This document shows, piece by piece, positions 34,695 through 47,308 of a DNA stretch of 64,000 nt. This DNA is from Terebella lapidaria (lineage: Eukaryota > Annelida > Polychaeta > Terebellida > Terebellidae): assembly GCA_949152475.1 (NCBI GenBank), contig OX424569.1:29557950-29621949 (forward strand). Direction: 5' to 3'. The first letter of the stretch is position 1. The number at the start of each line of letters is the position of its first letter. Made by a program: the position numbers and the translations under genes. The notes beneath the pieces are model-generated. The model saw nothing but the letters and a program-made list of their open reading frames with translations. It was not told the DNA's origin and searched no databases.

Positions 34695-37600
34695 ATGTCG
34701 GGTTACGGCAGCACGGGGACATCGAACCCGTTGGAGAAATCTGGAGCCTCGGATGGCACACACAGAGCAACGTCTCCGTTGCCAGGGGAGACAACGGAGC
34801 AGAACGTGGGGCAGGCGGCCACACGTAAGCAACGTACGTCCATTACGTACGGTGCCCCTGAAGGTCACGCGAATTCTGACAGAACCAGGCACATATCGAA
34901 GAGGTGAGTTTCAGACACATTAATTTGTTTTTGGCGATATGAATGTTTCAGTGGATGATTGTACCAGAAACCCATACGTGTATACGTGTACGACGCACTA
35001 CCTTAAGCATAAGACGAACACTTAGTCCATTAAACTGTCAGTGTTTCTGGCGAGATTAGTTATTCGATGTTTCGAAATATAAGCGATCTTCGTACCTAAC
35101 GTTATCTTTATCACGAACACGTTTTCTGTTTCTGGGTTTCAATTGGCGTCTTGTTGCAGCTGTTCGATTTAAGTATGTACCCATGGTTTATATGGTTCAG
35201 TTATTGATGTACGCACGGCAGCTCCCATATATTTCTGAGGCATTTAAACGCGCTGACGCCTTTGAATATTGAAGCATATGGAGAAGACACGGATAAGTTT
35301 ATGTCTTCTGACCCTGAATGTATCCTTCGACTCGGCAGAAACAATTTATGTGTAAATCGTTAAGTCGCTGGCGTGGGATTGATGCATTCAGCGAATTATT
35401 CGATGACCGTAATTCCATTGTCGAAATCGTCCTGCAATTTACCATACTTTCCATGTAGAAGTGACCGAACTGGATTATAACCATGCCAATTAGGCGGACA
35501 CGTAAAATAGAACCGACTTGTTCACAAGGATAAACTGTTAAATTAACATAGAATATCTTGGATCAGCACATGTTGTATGTGGCATTTAAGCTTCCAATAA
35601 CCAACATATCAGATGCCTAAGTGTAAGGAGTAATTCGTTATGGAAGACTATATGTACATACCGTTGACTCGCGCAAAGAAGTGAGTGGATGTGACGTCAT
35701 CATATTACTACCGTAACTTCGTGTATGTGATAGTGGAATATGATGGAAAAAAATTGCGATAATGTACGGTGATCCAGTGAGCCAGGACATAATCATACAT
35801 TTTTTTTCTTATATGTATTGTTTTTCGCTTCACATTGTTTGAAAATAAATTTCAAAGCTAATTTAAAACCAATTTTATGTGGGGCAAATATATGTTCGGG
35901 TCATTCTGTTTTTATTTGAAATGAATTTACTGTTTTTCATTCCAGATCGGATGTGGAATCGCAGGCGGGGGATTTGTTTAGTCTTGAAGATGATGCTATT
36001 CCAAGTACAGTAAACTCTCATTTTTATGCAACAGGAAGTTCTACTATAAACCCATTATTTGGACAAATTGCACCATTACATCTCAGATTCAATAGTCATT
36101 GATTCGACTAGATCTTCTACATCCGCGTGTAATCCGCTACCTCTGATATGGTCTTGCCTGAGAAGTACAAGGTCACTTCAGGGAATGTTTTTTTATCTGA
36201 TTCATTACTTATCACGCACATTATTTCTTGCATTTTTTAAAAATTTCATTTGAACTTTTTGAAAATAACTTTTTTCGAGTCTCGACAGGAAGACAACTAT
36301 ATCAACCTATGTGATGAATCGGCTATTTCGGATTTAGTAAATGTTTTGGTTTGATTTGATTTGACGTATTAGCCCTACATCCGTGAAAAAAGCTATTCTA
36401 ACTGGCCCCGGACGCAAATTACTTGTCAAGAATGTTTAACATCGCATAACTTGTATTTACATCGAGAAAGGGAAACGATATGGAAACATTTCTTTCTATA
36501 ATAACATATTTTAAGCCACTGGGATGGCTAGGCGTCAGAGGGATACGACATACGCGGTCCTCAGCGATCGGAAAACGTCTAGTTTTGTTTCTTCCCAGGC
36601 GAACACTGCCACGTGATCGAGGATGACCTGCCAAAACTGGACAAGAAAGCCCGGTGTAAACTTGTTACTGCCAGCGTGTTGTGTCTCATCTTCATGACCG
36701 CGGAGATTGTTGGTAGGTGAATTAAATACTTGGCACACATGCAATAAAATAGGTAATGGATGGAATAAAATCACAAAATTGGAAGCTGCACATGTTCAAC
36801 TAGTCGATATATTAACCCATAATCAATTATTTGGACATACTAGTAGGGTAGGCTGTAGCATATTTCAACTGAGGGAATAGATACATGTATCTGTGACTGG
36901 AAATCTGGCTTATATTGTGTGAAATTGCGAATGAATGAAGTAAAATTATCACTTAAGATACATTTGTCTTTATTAAAGTGGAATAATCGGTTTTTAGTTT
37001 TCTCGTTGAAAGTGATCAACAGCTGTTCCCAGAGCAGCTGTACAGTGCAAAAGTTCCAATGCGCACACGAACTTGTCTAAATATGACATTGAAAATCGGA
37101 TTTTAAAGCTGCTGCCTTCGAATGTATGCAATATTTTTTTCAAAACCAATTTTTCGTTAAACACATCTAATGCAAAATAACAAAAAGTGTGCTCAATGAT
37201 TCTGACGATCACAGTACAGTTAGTGCCCGTTTTAGTGCCCATTTTGTACCGGTTTTGTAAATAAACAAACGAAGTGTATCCATCAAACCCGAATGTAAAC
37301 AAATGCTCAAATCACGCTTAAAAGTCCACATCGAGTACATTTTCCAGTTCGTATGTGCATATATAGAGTAGTTGTGAGAAAATAATCAGTGATATACCAT
37401 GATGTGCGTGGAATTGTCAGTCTATCTCGCACGTCTATGCTTTGTTTACATCTGCGTGTGATGGATACAGTTCCTGTACTTACGCTAGAACCGCCTGTTC
37501 AAATGAGCAAAATTTCCCTGAGGACTGGTCATTTTCATTACTTTTGATGTGAGTATGTTTCATTCAATTAGTTTAGCATGTTTAATATAAAAAAACAGTT

Positions 37601-40600
37601 TTCAAAAAATATTGACTGGTTTCGAAGGCAGCTGCTTTAAAAATAGTTTCGCACGGAACAGGTCCCATGCAGTGATGCAACATTAACAAAAATAGCTGAA
37701 AATGTAGGAAAAATACACAGCCCTATCACTTGAAATCCGTATATGTATTGTATATTAGAGTGATGGAACCCCAAATATTCAGTTCGATTCTTTTGTGTTG
37801 CAAATAACGACAAAGATCATGTCTTTGTTTACAATTCGTTCACATCGTGCGTTTTTATAGTATGTTCAAACTCCACTACTGGGTCATCCGGACGTATTTT
37901 GGGGGTTGTACCGGTGCTATATCATCTAATATATGATATCCATTCGATTGATAACGAATTTCAGAAACCGATTATTCCACTTTAAAACCGATTATTCCAC
38001 ATACACACATGACAATTCTCAGGATGTGATAATATTCATTGTTTTCGCTCAGTTATTAAGCAGGTATGCGATATTGATCATATAACAGCACAAAGTGGTT
38101 ATTTTCCCTGAATGCAGCAAATATCCACTCGTTGAGTATCGCTACACGTTTTAACTATATATTTTAATATGCTTTTCAGGCGGCGTTCTCGCGAACAGCC
38201 TGGCGTTGGCGACAGATGCGGCGCATTTGTTGACGGATTTCGCCAGTTTTATGATCAGCCTTTTCGCTATCTACCTGGCGGCTCGTCCGGCTACGAAACA
38301 GATGAGTTTTGGCTGGCACCGGGCAGGTATGTTACAGGTTTTACCCAGCTATAACTTTGGTTGACGAAGCAGTTGCGTAGCTGAAGATATAACATTGGTA
38401 GATGGAACAGGCGCGTGTCCAGATGGAGTGATAACTTTGATAGAAGTAATATTTTGGTATATGAAAAAAAGGTATGTAGCTAGATACATAACTGTAACGA
38501 GAGCACATGCGTAGTTGGTTTTATATTTTCGGTAGATGGAGCAGGTGCGTAGCTAGATATATACTCCTGGTAGATGGAGAAGGTGAATAGCAAGAGTTAT
38601 CATTTCGATAGGTGGAGCAAATACATCTTCCTAGCTAGATACATAACAATGATATATACAGCAGATGCGTAGCTAGAGCTATATTTCTGCAAGATGGAGC
38701 AGGTGCGTAACTAGGTTACAGTGTACTTAGGAAAAATAATGGTATCGTATGTACATAAATGGAGATAACTGTTTTATTATGGTAAGTGGACAGCTATAAA
38801 TAATTGACGAATCAAATGTAGGCATAGTGTATGCATAGCTTGAGAGGGATTGTATAATTAACAGTTTATGTATCGTGTTTCATTTTTTCTTCCGTCATAT
38901 CCGGCATACTTGTTATGTTCTGTATCAATATGATAAAATATGAATATTACTGCACCGCTGTATCACCACAAAATCATAAATTTTCCATTTCAGAAGTGAT
39001 GGGGGCCCTTATATCGGTATTGTTTATATGGGTGGTGACCGGTATTCTGGTGTACATGGCTGCGGAGAGAGTGATGTCAGGCGACTATGAAATTGACGCT
39101 ATGGTCATGTTAATTATTGCAGCCATAGGGATTGGCTTCAATATCATGTGAGTTACTTATAATTCTCGAAATCAGTAAAGATATTCTATTCAAAAAAGGA
39201 ATTCAAAACAATTACTCAGATGAAATACCTGAAAGCATGTGTATGCGTATAGTTACTGTGCATTCCATATTCTTTTCCATTTTTAACACATTTTCAGAAT
39301 GCTAGCTACACTCCACGATACTCACGGGCATTCGCATTCCCATGGCCACAGTCACGGCGGTGTCACCGGAAAACCCAGCCAGAAACTAGCGAAAAACCCC
39401 GACGCATTCAAAGTAAGCGTCGAAACATCCAACGGAAATTACTCCCCGGAAGGAAGCGTAGTTTACAACTGCGTCGACTCGGAGGAAGTCAAATTATTGG
39501 ACTCGAGCGAGAGCGATTTCTCTGGAGACAACCGCACGAATATCAACGTACGCGCAGCGTTTATTCACGTTCTGGGCGATTTGCTACAAAGTGCCGGGGT
39601 TTTCGTGGCAGCCTTGATTATATATTTTAAGGTACAGTCTTCTTGTCCGATAATACTTAACTCAATATACTCATATCACATCATGTGCTATCATATACAT
39701 TGACGTTTGAAGTAAAAATTCGTTCGTACATTCGTTGTAAATAGCTATAGTTCAATTCAAGTTCCAGAATAAATTATAGTAACATTAAGGAAATACATAA
39801 CTATAAAACCATGAATTCCATTTCAGCCTGAGTATAAGCTAGCAGATCCAATCTGTACGTTTCTGTTCTCCGTGCTGGTGCTATTCACAACTATAACAAT
39901 TCTGCGGGATACACTCAATGTCTTGATGGAAGGTAAAATATATCAACATTATTAGATACATTGGTAACTGATATGTATGCACATGTTATACATGTATAGT
40001 TGCTATCGAACTATGTTATCAGAGTTAAGTGAACATGGATAGGTGCTATCAGTAAGATAACAGTACACTTTTTGTTGTATACATCGCGAGACCTGAGTTA
40101 GCACATACTCATATTAGTGAAGAAACAATCGAGTCGTATAAGAACTAGACGTCAAGGCCTGAAGATGCCTTGGAGGCATTTCGGTGTTAGGACTAATTTA
40201 TAATATTTATAACATATTTACCATGGGCTCTACGACACACTGTTTCCAAGATATCGACGAAAAAAAAAGTCAACTCAGTAAAAAAAATTTGAGGTCGAGG
40301 TCAAAGTTAACCCATAATACCCCATAGACATGTTTGTCTGGTGCCACGAGTCCGAAAATAACGTCCGTTTCGCTCTACGACGCACCGTTTCCGAGATATC
40401 GACGAAAACGAAAAATGCTGACTCGGCGAAAAAGTTTCAGGTCAAGGTAAAACTTCATCCATAATAACCTTAAGACATGTTTGTCTAGTGCCACAAGTGC
40501 GAAATTAACGTCCGTTTCGCTCTACGACGCACCGTTTCCGAGATATCGACGAAAACGAAAAATGCTGACTCGGCAGAAAAAAGTCAAGGTCAAAGTCAAA

Positions 40601-42165
40601 GGTCATCCATAATACCCCGTAGACATGTTTGTCTAGTGCCACGAGTCAGAAAATAACGTACGTTTCGCTCTACGACGCACCGTTTCCGAGATATCGACGA
40701 AAACGAAAAATGCTGACTCGGCAGAAAAAAGTCAAGGTCAAGGTCAAAGGTCATCCATAATACCCCGTAGACATGTTTGTCTAGTGCCACGAGTCAGAAA
40801 ATAACGTACGTTTCGCTCTACGACGCACCGTTTCCGAGATATGCAGGAAACCTAAAGGATGGCTGGGCGAAAACTCTTCCGACCTCTAGGTCAAAGGTCG
40901 TTTGACGGATTGATCCCAAAATCAATAGGGTTCTTCCATGTTGATATATGAACCTCCATGCAAAGTTTTGCAGCCATTGCCTACATACTATTTGAGTTAT
41001 CGTGCGGAAACAAAGTCCAGAAAACAACATTGATTTCATCCTCACGGACCTCACGGACCTCGGATGAGGCTGAAAACCATAGGATTCTTCCACATAATAT
41101 GTCTGACCAATGCTGAAAATTCGGCGAAGATACATCGAGGCAAACTAAAGTTATCGGTCGGAAACCAAAACGGCGAAAAAAAAAACAAAACAAAAAAACA
41201 AAACAAATTCTGCTCAAACCATGAAGGCATTTCTTCCGAAATGCCTTAATTATCTGGCAACATCAGTGCTGCATACATTTCAAAATTATACTACACTTTT
41301 TATTCCATACCTTTTTGGCCTTAGTATTTAAAAAACATAAATTCTCTGGAAATCTCAACAATTTTTGACAATTTCTTCAAATTTAACACGAAAGTAAACT
41401 TATCTCTATGATTGTAACGTAATCTCGAATTGTCACAAACCAAACATTTGATTGGTCTTGGATAATATCTCCGATGGTATACTCGACCGAACTTGTTTTT
41501 CTCGCTGTTTCTGAATTGAATGGTTGTGATCATTTCTTTCGTGCAAAAACTATTTTCAGCGACGTATATGTTCCCCAATTGCAGTGTATACCTATATTTA
41601 CATGCATGTACGTACAATGGTTAACAGTTTAACCCTTTACTCCCCAGGTGCTCCGCGAGGGGTGTCCTTCAGTGAAGTAAAGGACAGTCTGTCCAGTATT
41701 CCTGGAGTTCTGGAGTTGCACAACCTCCGACTCTGGTCGCTCACTACATCTAGGACCGCGGTGGCGGTGCATCTGGCAGTGGGTAGGCTGACCGAGAGGG
41801 GGCGTTGGGGGGAGGGAATGGTTAATTATATTGTCATCAATGAACTTAAGAACGTCTAATTGATAAGACGTTCTAATCAATTAGACGTATAAGATATTGC
41901 TCTGCTTTGACATCATGCGAATTGTCATTGATATCGCGAGAATGGCTATATAACTTAATTTTGAAAACATTTTTTTACTCGTTATTTTTTTTATCACGCC
42001 CTCTTCTCCCCCACCACAGCGAAAGATTCCGACCACCAGAAGATCTCGAAGAAGGCGGGTGCCCTTCTCCGTGAGAAGTTCGGAATCAATGAGTGCACAG
42101 TCCAGACTGAACAGTTCGTGGACGCCATGAGGGACTGTACACAGTGTCAGCACCCGGTCGATTGA
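34695..42165 (+). CDS. Zinc transporter, ZnT/SLC30A2-3-4-8 type (cation diffusion facilitator)
   Basis: Nine exons join in frame to 467 residues: 34695-34903, 35946-36004, 36599-36712, 38180-38326, 38994-39147, 39298-39631, 39827-39932, 41648-41782 and 42020-42165. The protein would move Zn2+ out of the cytosol into vesicles in exchange for H+. Visible marks are an N-terminal HCH motif (residues 92-94), typical of the ZnT2/3/4/8 group, and the first zinc-site pair HLLTD in TM2 (His143, Asp147). A histidine-rich TM4-TM5 loop ([16 protein letters not shown], about 234-249) precedes the second pair, HVLGD in TM5 (His318, Asp322). The C-terminal cytosolic domain ends CTQCQHPVD. Six membrane segments fit the family. 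The acidic insert between the His loop and TM5 is longer than in vertebrate ZnT8. The exon 2 donor (A|GTACAG) is the least certain junction; it was chosen because it alone keeps phase into HCH. Confidence 0.92.
36973..37986. mobile_element. TIR element in intron 3 of the zinc transporter
   Basis: Left end 'ttaaagtggaataatcggtt' is mirrored at the right by 'aaaccgattattccacttta' (37964-37984). The interior contains 'ttcgaaggcagctgctttaa' and its complement. About 1 kb, no transposase frame. Part of the interior is homologous to 31310-31540 in inverted orientation. Confidence 0.5.
38385..38720. repeat. Degenerate intronic minisatellite (about 60-base units)
   Basis: Repeats of 'tagatggagcaggtgcgtag' with 'ctagatatataac' variants in intron 4 of the zinc transporter. 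Divergent units, non-coding. Confidence 0.5.
40225..40850 (+). repeat. 148-bp tandem repeat in intron 7 of the zinc transporter
   Basis: 'tttccgagatatcgacgaaa' recurs at about 40386, 40534 and 40682, and its first half near 40830, a period of 148 bases. A diverged first unit starts near 40225. Units include 'gtttgtctagtgccacgagt' and 'gtcaaggtcaaaggtcatcc'. The open frame 40596-40790 on the minus strand merely reads through the repeat. Confidence 0.75.
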
Positions 42166-42739
42166 TTCCACTCCACAATCAATGGGTTTATCTATAAAAA
42201 AAAACCTGAGAAAATAATTATCCATGGACTATGTGTATTTTGACGACTTCCCGACTTTTCTTGTTTTGTGTTCAAAGTGGAACATCATTCAGAAGAGATT
42301 GTAATGTCAAATTTGATTCACTGAAACAAACAGTTGTGTGGCGTCATGATTGGACGCGGTGGACATAATTGCCATATAGGAAATTTCACCATTTCACCCA
42401 CCTTTGAGAGTGCCAAGATATGCCTGCAATGCTTTATGTTGCACGTCTTCCAAAATCATTTGCTCAGAGATACATAAAGTTCATTAAAGATATATTAATC
42501 AAAATGTAAAATGTTGACTTTTAAAATGTATACTTGTTTAACTGTAATGTGTTAGATTTGATTTTCACTAGTGATTATTTCTCATTATTTGAACGCGGGC
42601 CAGCCAGTTCTCATTAATCGGGATAAATATTTCCAAGGCAACAGAAATCCAAATCATGATGACCCCAGTGTGGTTGGTGATCTGTATCGGATTGTCATAA
42701 CGAGTTACACAAACGAGGACAGCAAATATACAAATTCCA

Positions 42740-43620
42740 AACTTACGGTTTTTTTAGTCCGATTACCTATCTGGTCTGATTACCTAATACGTATGGCGCT
42801 GCGTTCGTCGTCGTCCACATTTTTCTCTTTAAAGTTTATATTCTAAATTTGTGCACAAAAATACAAAAAAATATTTTAAGAGGTAGGTAATTTTTTCAGT
42901 ATTTGATTTTCACATTTTATTTTCAAAATGGCTCCTATTTTCGACAAAAACGGCCAATTTTGGACTTTGACGGTCGCTATTAAAAATCTGCTCCGTTACT
43001 TTTTTTGTTATTGATGCATAAGACTCGTACACTGTATGTACCCCAGTGATGTGCATACAGATCGTTAGCCTTGAATCGCCGGTCTACAAGTGGTGACCAT
43101 TTTGATTTTTCAATTTAAAATGAAAATTGTTCCGAATCAAGTCACACTTCGTTTTTAGCCATTTCGAGCTAAAAAAAATAGTTTTTTTCTCCATTGAAAT
43201 ATTTTTGGGGGATTTTTCCCTTCATAATGGGAGCTGTATGGAGTACACGCCTAGAACACATCAAGATAGAGCTTAAGTATTGGCACATTCGAATGGAGAA
43301 TCAAATATGACAGTTCCAGTGGTGACCATGAATTTGACATTCAATGACCTAGAAATTCCACAACAGTGTTTTTTTGTCGAAAAAAATGAACGCCCAATTT
43401 TTTTTCATCAAAGGAAAAATACGCTACGCGGTATCTGTATATAACATATATTAGATACAACCCAAATCCAAATGAAATTCCATTTATCATGCTCCATTCA
43501 ATAGCACACACGAAATCTAATGAACTAGTTTTGCAAACAACAACCCAAATATCTTGATTCGCTCTTGAGATATCATGAACGGTGTTAAATTTCCCTGATA
43601 TCTCGCTTTTACTGATCATT
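42740..43620 (+). repeat. Dispersed CGTCGT-rich repeat, second copy
   Basis: 'gtccgattacctatctggtc', 'tacgtatggcgctgcgttcg' with 'tcgtcgtcc', 'ctctttaaagtttat' and 'ttcgacaaaaacggccaatt' match the complement of 16140-16560 and the block at 56300. No gene is seen; the frame 42571-42846 is within it. Confidence 0.5.
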
Positions 43621-43767
43621 CACCGTCATAAATGAATATCCACGATGTTACACGGGGAGGGCACTTATACTCGAGCTACTATTATAGATTTTTCTTCTTT
43701 ACATTATATCGTAAAATAAGCTCGCTCAATGTGTATCCGGTCCCTCTGTCAACCAGACTGTACATAC

Positions 43768-44460
43768 CACTGTGGCGATACTGGATGCACTAACGATCGT
43801 TAGTGCATCCCGCAAAGACACGGTCAGTTTGGTTTTTAACCGTATTTTATCAAATGACAGGTCCATTTGTGATAAATGGATATTCTGAAGGTAGCTTAGT
43901 GTTTTGGTCAAAGACATGCGTAGTCATTTCAAGCAGATCACGCTTTTTGTTTAGATATGTTGAGGAAAAAAAAATACCGATAAGATTCACCAACGACAAA
44001 AGTGAGATTCCCTAACGATATAGGCCATATCATACACCATTGTGGATTCGTTGATTAAATGCGACATAAATTAGCGAATATCACATTAAAAATAGGAAAT
44101 ACGTACTAGAAGATCATCTGTACACATTAATACATGTCAATTGGTACTTTATTTCACGTTTAACATTTAAATAACGTAGATTTGAATTAATAAACAAAAG
44201 ATCCTTAGGAAATCTTCACATGTTCGTTAGGGAATCTTTCGGCTTTTTTTCAGACGAGTTTTTCATGCTCAAACCAACATAAATCGCCATGTATTTGCAA
44301 CGAACGGTTGTTTCGTGCGCATAAGAATCAGCAGATGTATGTGTGCATTGATCACAATCGTAATTATCGGGAAAATGAAGAAAATTCGAACGAACCGCGA
44401 GTGGGTTCGCCATTGCGGGATGCACTAACGATCGTTAGTGCATCCAGTCTCACCACAGTG
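43768..44460. mobile_element. TIR element whose ends carry a perfect 28-bp palindrome
   Basis: Left end CACTGTGGCGATACTGGATG is mirrored at the right (complement CACTGTGGTGAGACTGGATG). Each end contains the same self-complementary 28-mer centred on GATC (43783-43810 and 44418-44445; half GGATGCACTAACGA). An inner inverted pair 'gattccctaacg' and 'cgttagggaatc' (about 44005 and 44224) adds a second layer. The interior is about 600 bases without a convincing gene. Confidence 0.65.
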
Positions 44461-44469
44461 ACATACGGT

Positions 44470-47300
44470 CCGTAGCAGTGTTTTTGATCTGGAGGGTCCT
44501 ATAATAAATGGCTTCTGTAAAACATCATGATAACACTCGGGACCATTTTTGGCTAAAGGACAACGGACGGACCCACTCACGATGTCTTAAGATTTTGATT
44601 AGATTATTAGAAATCATCAATATGATATTCGAAATTTCGGATGGGATAACCTCTTCAGTTCGGAAGACACTGAGAAGGGGGGTTTGATCTTCAATAAATT
44701 ATTCGGACTGCCACTACAAGTCACACAGAGATGCATTTTTAAAATTTTGTCTGCAGTTTAATTACCAACCCATCCCAGTATCTTCTGAAACCATGTGCAG
44801 ATATGCCGCCCACTTAGCAGATAGGGTAAAATTCACATCAATCAAACAGTACCTCAATATAATCAGGATCCTACACCTGTAAGCTGTCTTCCCTGCAGAC
44901 AAAAGCGAACGGCCAGCATAGCCGTGTGCGTGATCTTGTGTGTTCGAAATCTGGTCATTATGTCCAGAATTTAAAATGACATTAAAAAAAATACCAAAGT
45001 GCACACCTGTCAAGCTATATAGTTAACAGATTTTATAAATCTCAAGTAATAACGAATGCCTGTATATTTTGTTGACATGGTGATTAATTATACATTTACT
45101 TCAATTTATATCAGATATGTTTGCCAGTAAACAACCTTAATTATCAGTCATACTCGTGCAATGTAAATCATACTTCAAATGCGTGACTTTTCGCCAAATG
45201 AAAGCTTTAGTAGCTCCTTTTGGAGATATCGCTGCACCTGCCAAGCTGAGCTCCAGTTTGTAATATCAACACTAAAACATGTGCTCCTAATTTCTTATTT
45301 CATATCGATCGAGGAAATTCGGCACCTCAAAGCCTACATATGACAAGTTACTAGTATTTCATACCTATTTCACTAGCTATATATGCACAGAACACTTCAT
45401 CCTATGCGCCATGTATAATTACTTTGTTTGCTTCACAATGGCACGACGCTTGTGTTCCTTATTATTTCGAACAGTTCGTGGGTCAATACGCAAATTTTCT
45501 ATATTTTTCGATATGTAAATGGTTATATTATAGTGTATGGATAGTATATTTTTTACCTTTCTGGATACATGTAGCGTCTGTTATGCCAAGACTCCCCATG
45601 TGTTTGTTTTCAATATTTCAGCGTTAGAAGCGTTTATTGTCAGTCTGAACAATTTCTCGAGGACCATACCCCTCTCTCCCCCTCTTAGTATAAGAACATA
45701 TAATTATCTGCAAAGGATGTCCATTTTCGGCTAATTTCACTGCAATAGCTTAGCTCACAAGGACATAGAGTGATATAGGTCCCGCTCATTTCGGATGTTA
45801 TGATTTTAGTGTTATGATTGGACGTTATGATATCCTACATCCACTCTCCCCACCCCCTACAGTATTCTCCAAAATATACACGTTGACTGAAAACATTAAA
45901 ATGGTGTTACTGTTTAAACTGAGAAATCCTTGTCAAAATGTAGGGAGAACTGTTTCTCGAGAATGCCCTTCATATATGGATGATATGTTGGTGACCTTGA
46001 ACTTGACCTCAGATTACTTCTGCTAGTAAGCCACAGCAACACAGGTGCTATGTTTTCCCGAAGACGGCTAGCCAATAATTTTTCTGATGTTTTTTTCAAT
46101 GGACTTGCGTACATGGTTTTGATATCCCATATATCAAACGTAATTTCATGTAGAATAAATGGCGTACTGCGGTCAAATTACATGTCATATAGCCGGATTT
46201 CTATTATCCCACTTACATAATTTCTGCCCGTACATTTGTGATGTTGCTGCCATTTTGGGGCTCGAACACAATTTCATGCATTTTATCGTATTATTAATTG
46301 TTCATTATGTGTGATAAAATATAACCGAATATGTCTTTAAATTACAACCATACGTCATCAAATTCGTATATTGTCCCAAATTTGTTCAGATTCCCGAGAT
46401 CCAATTTTGTGCTGACGCAATTTTTGGAGAAGATAAATTTGAAATATGGTGGAAAATTGAGAATTGTTTGTGAGATGAGCTTCGCCAAGCAACATGATAC
46501 ACAACTCTATCGCTGAACTACATACAAATCAGTATGACTGTGAACATTTTGTTTGCCTAAAATATTAAGAGTATAGAACAAGAAGCCACTCTCTGTTTTT
46601 GGATTTACCTCTGCATGTTTAGTACGATTTTGATATTCAAAAGCAGCATGTTCTATATCACAGTAGGGAAACAGTATTCCTGAGTTCACTATAAAACCGA
46701 AATCACAATAGCATCGGCTCCCTCAGCACAACTTATCCGTCAACTGAGAAAATTTTCAGTGGATTATAAAATAATTATTCACGCTCGATTACGGACATTT
46801 TTCATAGGTAACCGCGATGTAAACGCTGCCGTGTATACCTTTGAAGTGCCGCTTCACAAGAGATGTTAATATAAGCTGATGCTTGTTCATCAATTGTTGT
46901 GAAATAAATAAAGTTTTTAAAGTTTAAAGAAGTGCCGCTCTGAACGCCCGTACAAAACGGAGGGAATTTCTACGTCTAATTCCAGCACGTTTAGTTTGCC
47001 TGAATATTTTTGGCTGATGTCGAACAGGTACTTTGCGGTTATCGGACATCCTGGACCATATGAAATATGGAAATTCTAGAGAATCTATCACAATAAAACC
47101 GCAAAAATCAATTGATCGAATCAGTGCGTTTGGGATAGTTGAGAACGAGATCAATAAACATTTGCCTGGTATTTCTTTCAACTGATCGAATATGAACGGA
47201 TTCTGACACGGATATGCACAAATTATTTCCTGGTGAAAAAAATTCTATTGTAAATGTTACTGGAATATTATGACTACATATTCAAGCTCGACACTTTGAT
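44470..47300. other. Gene-free stretch between the transporter and the glycosyltransferase
   Basis: Only short, unconserved open frames. I see no domain, RNA gene or clear repeat beyond simple AT-rich tracts. Confidence 0.5.
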
Positions 47301-47308
47301 TTTCAAAG

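Noticed and set aside
34611..34923. Alternative frames overlapping the start of the zinc transporter
   Set aside because: Only the frame from 34695 continues in phase through the splice sites into conserved transporter sequence.
40596..40790. 64-codon minus-strand frame with internal repeats
   Set aside because: It reads through the 148-bp tandem repeat in an intron.
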